DNA of 37,838 nt from Pseudomonadota bacterium (lineage in GTDB: Bacteria > Pseudomonadota > Gammaproteobacteria > Burkholderiales > Gallionellaceae), in NCBI GenBank assembly GCA_021783855.1, contig JAJXTL010000011.1:1-37838 (forward strand). Direction: 5' to 3'. The position numbers and the translations under genes are program-made. Under the pieces are notes generated by a model, which was given only the letters and a program-made list of their open reading frames with translations, was not told the DNA's origin and searched no databases. Shown piece by piece: positions 1 through 9,000 of the stretch (the stretch's first letter is position 1; each line of letters starts with the position of its first letter).

Positions 1-12
1 AGGAGTGTTGAG

Positions 13-1638
13 ATGTTGAAAGATGTAAAAATTGGAATCCGCCTGATGTTTTTGCTGATCGCGTTGTTAACGCTGGTCGTTGCGGCAGGCGCGGTGGGAT
101 TATATGCTTCCAGCGGCTCGAATAGTGCTTTGCAATCAATGCACGATGAGCGGATGGTACCTATTGTGCAACTGAACCACATCATGCGTGGAAACCTGCG
201 CAATCGGATCGCCTTGGACGACGGGCTGATGCAGCCGGAACACATGGATGAGTTTATTAAACTGATCGAAGAAAACAACGCAAACAATGCCAGGTTATGG
301 GATGCCTATTTGGCAATTCACCATACCGAGGAAGAAAAGGGATTGGCTGCCAAACTCAACGAGGCTATTGTTCGTTTCAACGATGAAGCCATCAGGCCGG
401 CTGTTGCAGCAATGCAGACAAATAATACGGTTGCGCTCAAACAACTGCTGACAGGAGGGCGTGTCCAACCGCTGCTCCTGTCGGTGCGTGAGGCGCTGGA
501 GAAACTGGTTATATTACAGGACCGCGAAGCACAGAAATTAAATGACGCGTCTGTATCGACTTTTCAAACCATGCGCATGGTATCCATCGTGCTGATTCTG
601 GCAGGCAGTGCATCGGGCATCCTGTTGGGGGCGTCGATCATACGCGGCATTCACCGCTCGGTGGATGAGTTGCGCGGCGTGATGGTGAAGATGGCCTCGG
701 ACGGGGATCTGAATGCGCGTGCCAGGGTGTATGGTCATGACGAAATTGGCGAGGCTGCGACAGCATTTAACGGACTGATAGACGGTTTTGCCGGTATCAT
801 TCGTCAGGTGAGCGGCAGCGCCGGCACGGTGTCCGGTACGGCAGCCCAGTTGTCGGTTTCATCCTTGCAAATTGAGCAGGGCTCTCAGGCGCAAAGTGCA
901 GCGGCTGCCGCCACTGCCGCCGCCGTTGAGGAAATTACCGTAAGTATTAATTCGGTGGCAAGCAACACGGAGGACGTGCGCAAATTGTCGGAAAAAAGTT
1001 TGCAGCAAACACGGCTGGGAAATCAGAGTGTCACCGGCATGATCGGGGAAATAGCTCGCGTACAGGATGCGGTCAAGCAAATCGCAGGTTCTGTCAACGA
1101 ATTTGTCGAAAGCACGCGTGCGATTGCCGGCATGACGCAGCAGGTCAAGGATATCGCCGATCAGACCAATCTGCTGGCCTTGAATGCGGCGATTGAAGCG
1201 GCGCGCGCAGGTGAGCAAGGCAGGGGCTTTGCGGTGGTGGCGGATGAAGTGCGCAAGCTGGCGGAAAAATCCGCACAGTCGGCAAACGAGATAGATCGAG
1301 TGACCAATGCGCTGAATCAGAAATCAACTGGTGTTGAGGCGACCGTGCAACTGGGCTTGCAATCTTTGCAGGCGACTCAGGAGCAGGTTGAGCGCGTATC
1401 AAGCGTGCTGACTGAGGCGGGCATGGCGGTTGAGCAATCAAGCAGCGGCGTGAAAGATATCGCCTCATCCGTGAATGAACAGAGTGTGGCCAGTAACGAG
1501 ATTGCCCGCAATGTGGAAAAAATTGCGCAGATGTCTGAGGAAAATCATGCTGCCGTGCAATCGAACGTACAGCAGATTGCGCGTCTTGAGCAATTGGCCA
1601 ATGAATTGCAAGGTGCGGTGAAAAGATTCAAGGTTTAA
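13..1638 (+). CDS. Methyl-accepting chemotaxis protein (4HB sensor, HAMP, MA)
   Basis: A transmembrane chemoreceptor of 541 residues that senses a periplasmic ligand and controls CheA. TM1 spans about residues 10-31 and TM2 about 189-210. Between them lies a mostly helical periplasmic domain of about 155 residues, as in four-helix-bundle sensors. A HAMP domain follows (about 211-264), then the MA signalling domain, whose hairpin tip starts at residue 387 ([27 protein letters not shown]). The C-terminus ends in KRFKV, so there is no CheR/CheB tether pentapeptide. An AGGAG at 1-5 sits 7 nt before the ATG and fixes the start. It leads a co-oriented che cluster, but its promoter lies outside the window. 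The ligand is unknown. Confidence 0.95.
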   Translation: MLKDVKIGIRLMFLLIALLTLVVAAGAVGLYASSGSNSALQSMHDERMVPIVQLNHIMRGNLRNRIALDDGLMQPEHMDEFIKLIEENNANNARLWDAYLAIHHTEEEKGLAAKLNEAIVRFNDEAIRPAVAAMQTNNTVALKQLLTGGRVQPLLLSVREALEKLVILQDREAQKLNDASVSTFQTMRMVSIVLILAGSASGILLGASIIRGIHRSVDELRGVMVKMASDGDLNARARVYGHDEIGEAATAFNGLIDGFAGIIRQVSGSAGTVSGTAAQLSVSSLQIEQGSQAQSAAAAATAAAVEEITVSINSVASNTEDVRKLSEKSLQQTRLGNQSVTGMIGEIARVQDAVKQIAGSVNEFVESTRAIAGMTQQVKDIADQTNLLALNAAIEAARAGEQGRGFAVVADEVRKLAEKSAQSANEIDRVTNALNQKSTGVEATVQLGLQSLQATQEQVERVSSVLTEAGMAVEQSSSGVKDIASSVNEQSVASNEIARNVEKIAQMSEENHAAVQSNVQQIARLEQLANELQGAVKRFKV

Positions 1639-1639
1639 C

Positions 1640-1838
1640 GAGGATTGAGGATTGAGGATTGAGGAATGAGGATTGAGGAAAGCCGTCGTGTTAGCTAGGT
1701 AAACGCTGATTTATTGTCATTTCGAGCAAAGCGAGAAATCTAACGAGTTGATTTATTAAGACTCCTCTCCACGTCCGGAATGACAAAGGAGAATAAATCA
1801 GTGCTACCCTGGATCCTCAACCCATGCTCCTCTTATCC
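1640..1838 (+). repeat. Heptamer array, GAGGATT arm and complementary arm (site A), split by an R2 element
   Basis: Directly after the MCP stop, five 7-bp units (GAGGATT, one GAGGAAT) plus a partial run from 1640 to 1679. A degenerate pyrimidine-rich counterpart (ATCCTC, CTCCTC, ATCC) lies at about 1811-1838, just before the cheV ribosome site. The two arms could pair as an imperfect stem. The R2 element at 1704-1809 sits in the loop. One of eight such arrays in the window. Confidence 0.75.
1704..1809 (+). repeat. R2 MITE-like palindromic element, copy 1
   Basis: An element of about 106 bp with inverted ends. The left end is CGCTGATTTATTGTCATTTC. The right end, read on the other strand, is GGGTAGCACTGATTTATTC followed by TTTGTCATTCC. 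The same two ends occur in opposite orientation at 29950-30055, while the interior differs. It has no coding capacity. The size, inverted ends and dispersed copies fit a non-autonomous miniature element; no transposase is visible nearby. Confidence 0.75.
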
Positions 1839-1855
1839 TAAACTAGGAGAAATAA

Positions 1856-2800
1856 ATGTCTGACCTGTTAAAAAATATCGATGCCAGAACCAAGCTGGCG
1901 GGAACCAACAAGCTGGAGATCCTGATGTTCTCGCTGGGGCTGGATACGCGCACCGACCGGGAAGAAACCTTCGGGATCAACGTGTTCAAGGTGCGCGAAG
2001 TGATGCGTATTCCCGCCATCACAAGGGCGCCCGAGATGCCGGCGGCGGTCGAGGGTATGGTCAGTTTGCGCGGGGCGCTGGTGCCGGTGATCGATCTGGC
2101 GAAATACATCGGCCTGGTGTCTGATGGCAAACCCGAGATCATGATTGTCACTGAATACAACGGTCATACCCAGGGGTTTCTGGTCAAGGCGGTGGATAAT
2201 ATTTTGCGTCTGGACTGGTCGGCCATGCGTGTGCCGCCGGCCATGCTGGTGGCTGAGTTGGGCGGCCTGGTTACGGCGATTACCGAACTCAAGGATAAGC
2301 GTCTGGTGATGATGATAGACGTTGAGAAGGTGCTGGCAGAGACCGGCCAATTTGCCACCGACGAAATGATTTTCAATGCGGTCAAGCCGCTGAACAGGCC
2401 GGATCGTACGGTATTTTTTGCCGATGACTCTTCGGTGGCACGCAGCCAGATTACCCGCACACTGGATGCCATGGGCGTCAAGCACATTTCCGCGATCAAT
2501 GGACGTCAGGCGTGGGCAGAATTGTCGAAGATGGCGGCTTATGCTGAGAGTAGCAAGACACCGCTGAAAGATATGCTTCAGGTAATCCTGACCGATGTGG
2601 AAATGCCCGAGATGGACGGCTACATGCTCACGCGCAAGATCAAGGAAGATAAACGCTTTGCCGGCATACCGGTGTTGATGCATTCTTCCTTGTCCAGCAC
2701 CTCGAACCAGCAATTGGGCAAAACCGTCGGAGTGGATGAATACATACCGAAATTCGAACCGCAAAAGCTGTCACAGGCTTTGGCGAGATTGCTGGCTTAA
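1856..2800 (+). CDS. cheV: Chemotaxis protein CheV (CheW-receiver), first paralogue
   Basis: A coupling protein that links receptors to CheA and carries a phosphorylatable receiver. Residues about 20-165 are a CheW-like domain (FGINVFKVREV, then GMVSLRGALVPVIDL). Residues about 183-314 are a receiver with DDSSVARSQ as the acidic pocket and the phospho-acceptor Asp247 in ILTDVEMPEMDGY. The 314-residue length is normal for CheV. An AGGAG precedes the ATG. The next gene is a clear paralogue. Module 1 has no separate CheW, so the two CheV proteins probably supply coupling to its CheA (inference). Confidence 0.95.
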   Translation: MSDLLKNIDARTKLAGTNKLEILMFSLGLDTRTDREETFGINVFKVREVMRIPAITRAPEMPAAVEGMVSLRGALVPVIDLAKYIGLVSDGKPEIMIVTEYNGHTQGFLVKAVDNILRLDWSAMRVPPAMLVAELGGLVTAITELKDKRLVMMIDVEKVLAETGQFATDEMIFNAVKPLNRPDRTVFFADDSSVARSQITRTLDAMGVKHISAINGRQAWAELSKMAAYAESSKTPLKDMLQVILTDVEMPEMDGYMLTRKIKEDKRFAGIPVLMHSSLSSTSNQQLGKTVGVDEYIPKFEPQKLSQALARLLA

Positions 2801-2803
2801 GAT

Positions 2804-2886
2804 GAGGATTGCGGATAGAGGATCGAGGATCGAGGATAGAGGTAAAGCGTTGCGCTGGCTCGATCCTCGCTCCACACTCCTCAATC
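2804..2886 (+). repeat. Heptamer array hairpin (site B)
   Basis: Between the two cheV genes. The left arm at 2804-2842 is a run of GAGGAT-type 7-bp units (GAGGATT, GCGGATA, GAGGATC twice, GAGGATA). The right arm at about 2859-2886 is the complementary series (CTCGATCCTCGCTCC, then ACTCCTCAATC). The arms can form an imperfect stem with a loop of about 16 nt ending shortly before the AAGGAG of the second cheV. Confidence 0.75.
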
Positions 2887-2908
2887 TGGGGTAAACAAGG
2901 AGATATAA

Positions 2909-3856
2909 ATGTCATATTCAGATGAAATGCTGAGCAGTAGCGAGGATGGTCTGCTCGATCACGTCGATGCGAGAACCAGTCTGGCCGGAACCAACAAGAT
3001 GGAAATCCTGTTGTTCAGTCTGGGAAGCGACGAGAAATTTGGCATCAACGTGTTCAAGGTCAAGGAAGTCAGCCAGGCCGGCAAGATTACCCGCACGCCG
3101 AATATGCCGCGCGGGGTGGATGGCATCGTGTCACTGCGCGGTCATGTGATGCCGGTGTTGAATCTGGCCGAATTCATGGGAATGTCGCCCGACACCAAAC
3201 ATCAGACCATGATGGTGGCGGAGTACAACATGCACATCCTGGGTTTTCTGGTGGAGAGCGTAGATCGCATCATTCGCGTAGACTGGGACAAGGTACGCGC
3301 CGCCGAGGGAATGTTGTCGGATAAAGGGGCGTTGATTACCGCTATCACCGAATTGCCGGACGGATCGCTGGTGTCCTTGCTGGATGTTGAACAAATATTG
3401 TCCAACGCGTTTGGCGAGGCGATTGTGGGGAATGTCGAGCCGGTCGAAGCGGGCCATGAATTGTGTGTTTTCTTTGCCGACGATTCGATGGTGGCGCGCA
3501 GAAAAATCGCCGAGGTGCTGGATAAGATGGGCGTCAAACACATGCAGGCGAATAGCGGTCGTGAGGCTTGGGAGAGGCTGAAAACCATGGCGGATGCCGC
3601 GCAAAGTGCAGGTCTGATTTTGCGTGACCAGATACAGGTGATTCTGACCGATGCCGAAATGCCGGAGATGGACGGCTACGTGCTGACCCAGAACATCAAG
3701 GCGGATCAACGCTTCGACGGCATCCCGGTAGTCATGCACTCTTCATTGTCATCCGATGCAAACCGGGCGATGGGGCGGCGCGTAGGTGTTGATTGTTATG
3801 TGTCGAAATTCGATTCGATGGTGTTGTCTTCAACGCTCAGGCCGTTGTTGACGTAA
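2909..3856 (+). CDS. cheV: Chemotaxis protein CheV, second paralogue
   Basis: 315 residues with the same CheW-receiver plan as the preceding gene. The N-terminal segments are near-parallel (DARTSLAGTNKMEILLFSLG here against DARTKLAGTNKLEILMFSLG), indicating tandem duplication with divergence. The CheW-like domain contains FGINVFKVKEV and GIVSLRGHVMPVLNL. The receiver has ADDSMVARR and the acceptor Asp248 in ILTDAEMPEMDGY. An AAGGAG lies ahead of the ATG. It probably couples a different receptor subset, or acts as a phosphate sink for the kinase (inference). Confidence 0.95.
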   Translation: MSYSDEMLSSSEDGLLDHVDARTSLAGTNKMEILLFSLGSDEKFGINVFKVKEVSQAGKITRTPNMPRGVDGIVSLRGHVMPVLNLAEFMGMSPDTKHQTMMVAEYNMHILGFLVESVDRIIRVDWDKVRAAEGMLSDKGALITAITELPDGSLVSLLDVEQILSNAFGEAIVGNVEPVEAGHELCVFFADDSMVARRKIAEVLDKMGVKHMQANSGREAWERLKTMADAAQSAGLILRDQIQVILTDAEMPEMDGYVLTQNIKADQRFDGIPVVMHSSLSSDANRAMGRRVGVDCYVSKFDSMVLSSTLRPLLT

Positions 3857-3860
3857 AGGC

Positions 3861-3958
3861 AGGAACGAGGAAAGGAGTGAGGAGCGAGAATTTAGCAAGA
3901 TGCGCAGCATGGTTTCTGGCTCGACTCTCAATCCTGAATCCTCAATCCACAATCCTGT
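3861..3958 (+). repeat. Heptamer array hairpin (site C)
   Basis: In the cheV-cheY gap. The purine-rich left arm (GAGGAAAGGAGTGAGGAGCGAG, degenerate 7-bp phase) lies at about 3861-3890. The right arm at about 3919-3958 reads CTCAATCCTGAATCCTCAATC and on to AATCCTG. It has the same polarity and position as sites A, B and D: after a stop codon, before the next Shine-Dalgarno. Confidence 0.65.
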
Positions 3959-3973
3959 ATTTAGGAGAATGAA

Positions 3974-4363
3974 ATGGGAATAGAAAGTACGCGTTTTTTG
4001 GTGGTGGATGATTTTTCGACGATGCGACGCATCGTGAGAAATCTTTTGAAGGAACTGGGTTTTGTCAATGTGCAGGAGGCTGAAGATGGCGTAGAAGCGC
4101 TGAAAAAGCTGCGGGCTGACACATTTGACTTCGTGGTGTCGGACTGGAATATGCCGAACATGACGGGTATCGAGTTGCTGCGTGAGATACGCAAGGATGA
4201 AAAGCTGAAAACCCTGCCGGTGCTGATGGTGACGGCGGAGGCCAAACGCGAGAATATCATCGAGGCAGCGCAAGCGGGTGCTTCCGGCTATGTAGTCAAG
4301 CCTTTCACGGCGGCGACATTGGACGAGAAGCTGAAAAAAATATTTCAAAACATGAATAAGTGA
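3974..4363 (+). CDS. cheY: Chemotaxis response regulator CheY
   Basis: A single-domain receiver of 129 residues that binds the flagellar switch protein FliM when phosphorylated. It follows classical CheY closely: acidic pair in [16 protein letters not shown], phospho-acceptor Asp57 in [10 protein letters not shown], the switch Thr in VTAEA and the conserved Lys in VVKPF. An AGGAG precedes the ATG. The next gene is CheZ, its phosphatase, only 8 nt beyond the stop, so the pair is co-expressed. It is the best candidate for the motor-binding CheY in this window. Confidence 0.97.
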   Translation: MGIESTRFLVVDDFSTMRRIVRNLLKELGFVNVQEAEDGVEALKKLRADTFDFVVSDWNMPNMTGIELLREIRKDEKLKTLPVLMVTAEAKRENIIEAAQAGASGYVVKPFTAATLDEKLKKIFQNMNK

Positions 4364-4371
4364 GAACTGAC

Positions 4372-5103
4372 ATGGCTACCAATACTGCAATCCAGGAATG
4401 CGACGATCTTGAATCGCTGTTCGACAGCATCGTAGCCGCGAATGCCAATGAGGAGGAACAACCGGAATCCAAGCCTGTGGTATTTTCCGGGGTGGCGGTC
4501 AATTCAGACAAGGTTTTGAATCAGTTGGGGCAGATGACGCGAACCCTGCACGATACCTTGCGGGAGCTCGGATTGAACAAGGAGATCGAGCGTGCGGCCT
4601 CATCCATACCCGATGCGCGTGATCGGCTGAATTATGTGGCGACCTTGACTCAGCAGGCCGCAGAGCGGGTGCTGAATGCCACGGAGGCTGCACAACCACT
4701 GGTGCAAAATATGGAGGTGGAAGCCCACCGTTTGGCCGGGCAATGGCAAATGCTGTTCGACAGGCAACTGAATGTCGAAAAATTCAAAGTTCTGGTCACG
4801 CAAACCCAGGCATTTCTGGATATCGTGCCCAAGCAAACCAAGATGACCAATACTTATTTGATGGAAATCATGATGGCGCAGGATTTTCAGGACCTGACGG
4901 GCCAGGTTATCAAAAAAGTCATCGAAGTGACACAAAAGATGGAGCAGCAACTGCTTGCGTTGCTGCTGGATAACGCACCGCCATCGGTCAGGGCTGAATT
5001 CGACACGGGATTGCTGAACGGTCCGGTGATCAATCCAAACGGACGGAATGTGGTGACCAGTCAGGATCAGGTGGATGACTTGCTGGAAAGCCTGGGATTT
5101 TAA
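4372..5103 (+). CDS. cheZ: CheY-P phosphatase CheZ
   Basis: Dephosphorylates CheY-P. From the ATG at 4372 the protein has 243 residues; an in-frame GTG at 4360 would overlap the cheY stop and is less likely. The active-site segment AQDFQDLTGQVIKK is present, with Asp174 and Gln178 matching the catalytic Asp143/Gln147 of the enteric enzyme. The C-terminus, QVDDLLESLGF, matches the CheY-binding tail of CheZ, joined by a flexible linker. CheZ is typical of beta- and gammaproteobacteria, which supports the lineage call. Confidence 0.96.
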   Translation: MATNTAIQECDDLESLFDSIVAANANEEEQPESKPVVFSGVAVNSDKVLNQLGQMTRTLHDTLRELGLNKEIERAASSIPDARDRLNYVATLTQQAAERVLNATEAAQPLVQNMEVEAHRLAGQWQMLFDRQLNVEKFKVLVTQTQAFLDIVPKQTKMTNTYLMEIMMAQDFQDLTGQVIKKVIEVTQKMEQQLLALLLDNAPPSVRAEFDTGLLNGPVINPNGRNVVTSQDQVDDLLESLGF

Positions 5104-5106
5104 TTA

Positions 5107-5192
5107 GGACTGAGGAGTGAGGATTCAGGATTGAGTCAAGTGTGGGGTAGTGGATTTGCCTCATTCCTCAATCCTCAATCTTCAATCCTGAC
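5107..5192 (+). repeat. Heptamer array hairpin (site D)
   Basis: In the cheZ-cheA gap. The left arm at about 5107-5135 reads in 7-bp units GACTGAG, GAGTGAG, GATTCAG, GATTGAG. The right arm at 5159-5192 reads CTCATTC, CTCAATC, CTCAATC, TTCAATC. Complementing the left arm gives the same 7-bp phase, so the arms pair in register. The next gene's AGGAG follows directly. Confidence 0.75.
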
Positions 5193-5204
5193 TAGGAGAA
5201 AACA

Positions 5205-7043
5205 ATGAACGATTTTACAGGCATGGAAGAGCTGTTAAGCGACTTTTTGCTCGAAGCGGGTGAGATGTTGTCGGATGTCGATAGCAAGTTGATGGAACTT
5301 GAGAAACGCCCGAACGACAGCAACCTGCTCAATGAGGTTTTTCGCGGCTTCCACACCATAAAAGGGGGGGCGGGATTTCTCAATGCGACCGAACTGGTTA
5401 CCCTTTGTCATCTCACCGAGAACTTGTTCGACAAGTTACGTAATCGGGATCTGACCTTGAGCGCGGAGCTAATGGATGTGATTTTTGCTGCAACAGCCGA
5501 AGTGAAGAAAATGTTCGGTGCATTGCAGCAGAACCAGCAGCCGCAGGCAGCGCCCGCGCAAATGCTGGAGAACTTGAAAGCGGCACTGGCTGGCAAGGCC
5601 GTGCTAAAGGTGCAAACGAACAAGAGTGCAGATGAAACCGCGCCGGCAGAGGCGCCCGCTCGCGATGGGGTGGATTGGAATGCCTTGTATAGCGCGCTGA
5701 CGGGGACGGATATCGTCGATACGGTAGGTGTGGTCCGCGATCCGGAAAAAATCGCCGAGGCTGTGTCGGAAGAAGAGTCAACCAAAAAGGCGTTCGGTCG
5801 CCGCAGCGACGATGTGCCCGGTGCGACGATAGGTCGCCGCGACGGGGATGTGTCGGTCAAGGAAGTTAAAGAGACCACCATACGCGTCGATACCGAGCGT
5901 CTGGATCAGGTGCTGAATCTGTCCGGCGAAATCGGGCTGACCAAGAATCGTCTCAATCATCTGCGTTCCGATATTCTGCAAGGGCGGCATGATGCGGATA
6001 CCCTGCGCGAACTGGATCAATCGGTGACTCAGCTCGATATGCTGGTGGTCAATCTGCAAAATGCGGTGATGAAGACGCGCATGCAACCGATAGGACGGCT
6101 GTTCAAGAAATATCCCCGCCTGGCACGCGACCTGGCGCGTTCCCTGGGCAAGGATGTCGAACTGGTGCTGGTTGGTGAAGATACCGAGATGGACAAGACC
6201 ATGATCGAGGATCTGAATGACCCGCTGGTCCATCTGGTGCGCAATGCGGTCGATCACGGCGTGGAAACCATTGAAGGGCGCATCGCGGTGGGCAAACCGG
6301 AAAAGAGTCAGGTGGAGTTGAGTGCGCGTCATGAGGGCGATCATATTCTCATCACCATCGCCGACGATGGCCGTGGCATGCGACCCGAAGTGATCCGCAG
6401 CAAGGCTATCGAAAAGGGGATTATCACCTCAGAAGTGGCGAATACCCTGGATGAGGATCAATGTCTGGAATTGATCTTCCTGCCGGGTTTTTCCACCAAG
6501 GATGAAATATCCAGCGTGTCCGGGCGCGGCGTCGGGATGGATGTGGTCAAGACCAATATTCAGAAGCTCAACGGCTCGATTAAAATTGACTCGATTCCGG
6601 GACGTGGCAGCGTATTCACGATTTCTTTGCCGCTGACGTTGGCGATATTGCCGGTGCTGATCCTGCGTCTTGGCGAGCAGTCGTTTGCCGTGCCGCTGTC
6701 CATGGTGCGCGAAATATTGTCGGTCACGCCGGGGCAATTGCAGAGGATTTCAGGACGGGCCACCATGGTGGTGCGCGGCGAGGTATTGCCTGTGTTGCCG
6801 CTGGCACAGCTGATCGGTTGGGATGCTTCCAACAAGGAGCCTGAGGTGGGTGTGCTGATGCAATTCGGCAGCAGCAGCTTCATTCTGTCGGCCGACGGTT
6901 TTGCCGGGCACGATGATGTGGTCATCAAGTCGCTGGACACCTTCCGGCCAAAAGGCGTGGCAGGGGTGACTATGTCCAGCGAGGGCGACATCGTGCTGAT
7001 ACTGGACATCAAGGAACTGTTGAGCGATGTGCGCGGAAATTAA
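5205..7043 (+). CDS. cheA: Chemotaxis histidine kinase CheA (module 1)
   Basis: 612 residues. The N-terminal Hpt (P1) domain has phospho-accepting His50 in FHTIKGGAGFL. A linker of about 100 residues has no recognisable P2 domain but has two GRR(S/D)D-type segments. The dimerisation domain starts near TTIRVDTERLDQVLNLSGE. The ATPase domain has an N-box at 343-352 (HLVRNAVDHG), G1 at 387 (DDGRGM), the F-box LPGFST and G2 at 440-446 (GRGVGMD). A CheW-like P5 domain follows. All kinase residues look intact. Without P2, docking of CheY or CheV would have to be direct or weak (inference). It closes module 1. Confidence 0.96.
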   Translation: MNDFTGMEELLSDFLLEAGEMLSDVDSKLMELEKRPNDSNLLNEVFRGFHTIKGGAGFLNATELVTLCHLTENLFDKLRNRDLTLSAELMDVIFAATAEVKKMFGALQQNQQPQAAPAQMLENLKAALAGKAVLKVQTNKSADETAPAEAPARDGVDWNALYSALTGTDIVDTVGVVRDPEKIAEAVSEEESTKKAFGRRSDDVPGATIGRRDGDVSVKEVKETTIRVDTERLDQVLNLSGEIGLTKNRLNHLRSDILQGRHDADTLRELDQSVTQLDMLVVNLQNAVMKTRMQPIGRLFKKYPRLARDLARSLGKDVELVLVGEDTEMDKTMIEDLNDPLVHLVRNAVDHGVETIEGRIAVGKPEKSQVELSARHEGDHILITIADDGRGMRPEVIRSKAIEKGIITSEVANTLDEDQCLELIFLPGFSTKDEISSVSGRGVGMDVVKTNIQKLNGSIKIDSIPGRGSVFTISLPLTLAILPVLILRLGEQSFAVPLSMVREILSVTPGQLQRISGRATMVVRGEVLPVLPLAQLIGWDASNKEPEVGVLMQFGSSSFILSADGFAGHDDVVIKSLDTFRPKGVAGVTMSSEGDIVLILDIKELLSDVRGN

Positions 7044-7051
7044 GGAACTGG

Positions 7052-7136
7052 TGAGTGGAAAGCGCTAAGTAGAAAGTGGCTTTTCCCATTTTCCTGCGCT
7101 ACGTTGAAGCACGAATTGCAGTAACACTTGCAACTT
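7052..7136 (+). repeat. Degenerate heptamer array (site E, TAAGTGG class)
   Basis: After cheA. The left arm at 7052-7080 holds degenerate units (GTGAGTG, GAAAGCG, CTAAGTA, GAAAGTG). The far arm ends in CACTTGCAACTT at 7125-7136; this 12-mer recurs exactly in the flgE-flgF gap. It appears to be a decayed member of the second array class seen near fliA and flgF. Confidence 0.45.
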
Positions 7137-7174
7137 AAAATTGGGGTTCAGGATATTTTTCGGTCAAACAAGTT

Positions 7175-8377
7175 ATGCCAAAATCCAAGTTCTTCAGTCT
7201 GACGCTAACCGGTGCACTGGTAAGCGGTGCCCTGCTGGGAGGGCATGCTCTGTACCTGGGCAATGCTGCGCTCGCAGACGCGCTGCTGTGGCTATGCATG
7301 GTGTTTTGTTGGGTTTTCCTGTTGAAGCAGGCATGCAGCGGGCAAACCGGGGAGGATGCCCAGTCATCCGCGCGGGAGGATGTGACGCTGATCCATGAAA
7401 GCAACGCATTTCATGTAAAGTTCGGTCGTGAGATGAAGGGGCAGCTTGCATCGGCCCATACCGAGATGACCAATACGCAGACCATACTCAGTGAGGCCAT
7501 CAATACGCTGGTTGCGACATTTACTTCGATGGCCGATGAGGTGCAGGCACAGCAGGTGCTGGTACTTTCCATCACGGGCGGAGGAGATGAGAGTGATGAG
7601 GAAAGCACGAAACAGAAATTCGAGCGGTTCGTGCGCGAAACCGAAGTGGCGATGAACAATTTTGTCGACAGTACGGTGCAAAACAGTACAAGGGCGATGG
7701 AGTTGGTGGAGAGAATCGATGCCATGAGCGGGCAGGTCTCAGGCATACTCGACATTCTGGTTGAAGTGGAAAGTATCGCCAAACAGACCAATCTGCTTGC
7801 CCTCAATGCGGCGATCGAAGCGGCAAGAGCTGGAGAAGCAGGGCGTGGTTTCGCTGTGGTGGCGGATGAGGTGCGCAATCTTTCCGAAAAAACCAACAAG
7901 TTCAGCAGCCAGATACGCCGCCTGGTTGGCAACGTCAATGAATCGCTGATTGCTGCGGAGACTTCCATCAACACGCTGGCGGCAACCGATATGTCGCACG
8001 TGATGGAATCCAAAAAGCATGTCAACGTGATGATGCAGGATCTTACTGAGCTCAATGAAGCCATCGCAAGGGATTCGATTGAACTTAACCATATCAACAA
8101 AAAGGTAGAACAGAACGTTTCCGTGGCAATATCGACCCTGCAATTTCAGGACATGAGTTCGCAACTGATCAGTCATGCCCAGATGCGCCTTGCCGCCTTG
8201 CAGGAAGTTGCAAGCGAAATGGGGCTGGGCGCGGACAGTCCATCGCGCCGCGAATATCTCGAACAGATCGCTGCCTATACCGATTCGCTGCATGAACATG
8301 TCGTTTCGCTGGATGCAAAAAAATCGAACCCGGTTGCTCAGGACAGTTTTGCAACGGGCGATGTCGAGTTGTTCTGA
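7175..8377 (+). CDS. MCP-like transducer with two N-terminal TM helices and no periplasmic domain
   Basis: 400 residues. Two hydrophobic helices near the N-terminus (about 6-28 and 33-52) are joined by a short turn, so there is no extracytoplasmic sensor. The cytoplasmic part holds an MA signalling domain with its tip starting at residue 203 ([20 protein letters not shown]), followed by a helical region. There is no HAMP or PAS domain. The last residues are GDVELF, a motif repeated near the C-terminus of CheD in this window. It may sense an internal or membrane-state signal (inference). It begins module 2, about 130 nt after cheA1. Confidence 0.88.
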   Translation: MPKSKFFSLTLTGALVSGALLGGHALYLGNAALADALLWLCMVFCWVFLLKQACSGQTGEDAQSSAREDVTLIHESNAFHVKFGREMKGQLASAHTEMTNTQTILSEAINTLVATFTSMADEVQAQQVLVLSITGGGDESDEESTKQKFERFVRETEVAMNNFVDSTVQNSTRAMELVERIDAMSGQVSGILDILVEVESIAKQTNLLALNAAIEAARAGEAGRGFAVVADEVRNLSEKTNKFSSQIRRLVGNVNESLIAAETSINTLAATDMSHVMESKKHVNVMMQDLTELNEAIARDSIELNHINKKVEQNVSVAISTLQFQDMSSQLISHAQMRLAALQEVASEMGLGADSPSRREYLEQIAAYTDSLHEHVVSLDAKKSNPVAQDSFATGDVELF

Positions 8378-8524
8378 CGGGCTTGCGATGTATCATATGT
8401 TCGTCACACGATGGAAATAAACTCGTCCGGCTTGGGTAAATGTTGTTGGTTACCTTGGGTGTTGAACCAGTCGGATTTTCATACGGAGCGGACGGTTTTT
8501 TAAACTACTTACAGAGCGATTACT
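8378..8524 (+). other. Spacer between MCP-like gene and cheY; no clear signal
   Basis: 147 nt without a credible gene, heptamer array or hairpin terminator. AT-rich stretches occur just before cheY (TTTTTTAAAC at about 8497-8506), but no -35/-10 pair I would defend, and no sigma-28 or sigma-54 match. Confidence 0.4.
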
Positions 8525-8890
8525 ATGGCCAAGACTGTGTTAACTGTTGATGATTCTGCCTCCATCCGGCAAATGGTGGCTTTTACCCTGAAGTCGGCGG
8601 GTTACGCTGTTATCGAGGCGGAAGATGGACAGGCGGGCCTGGATAAGGCAAAAACAAATAAGGTCGACCTGGTGTTGACCGATCAGAATATGCCGAAAAT
8701 GGATGGGTTGACCCTGATTAAAGCACTGCGCGGTCTGCCGCAGTACAAAACTACGCCGATTCTGATGTTGACCACCGAATCGGGCGATGTCATGAAGGCG
8801 CAAGGCAAAGCGGCCGGGGCAACCGGCTGGCTGGTCAAGCCGTTCGATCCTCAGAAGCTGCTGGAAGTGGTCAAAAAAGTGATTGGTTAA
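8525..8890 (+). CDS. CheY-type response regulator (module 2)
   Basis: A stand-alone receiver of 121 residues. The acidic pocket is TVDDSASIRQMV, the phospho-acceptor is Asp53 in LTDQNMPKMDG, the switch Thr is in MLTTES and the conserved Lys is in LVKPFDP. It is more like PilH/accessory CheY proteins than the CheY at 3974 (which has the [10 protein letters not shown] signature). It lies just before cheA2, so it is probably that kinase's partner, either as an output or as a phosphate sink (inference). Confidence 0.92.
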   Translation: MAKTVLTVDDSASIRQMVAFTLKSAGYAVIEAEDGQAGLDKAKTNKVDLVLTDQNMPKMDGLTLIKALRGLPQYKTTPILMLTTESGDVMKAQGKAAGATGWLVKPFDPQKLLEVVKKVIG

Positions 8891-8895
8891 TACGT

Positions 8896-8939
8896 GGTGG
8901 GCTGTGCCCGCCATGCCTGTCCTGAGCCTGTCGAAGCGG
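8896..8939 (+). repeat. REP-like fragment with hairpin
   Basis: In the cheY-cheA2 gap. A 7-bp stem with a 3-nt loop (GGTGGGC at 8896-8902, GCCCGCC at 8906-8912) is followed by CTGTCCTGAGCCTGTCGAAG at about 8917-8936. The latter is a sequence I know as a common intergenic repeat in many proteobacteria. There is no T-tract after the stem, so it is not a convincing terminator. Confidence 0.55.
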
Positions 8940-9000
8940 TCGGACGCTGCACGAGCTACACTGGGTTCAATTAGAATTTTACGCATTCAGGGAAAAGCCG

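Noticed and set aside
1868..2764. 298-codon minus-strand open frame opposite the first cheV
   Set aside because: Same shadow character (His/Gln-rich, no motifs, no ribosome site); the plus strand encodes an unambiguous CheV.
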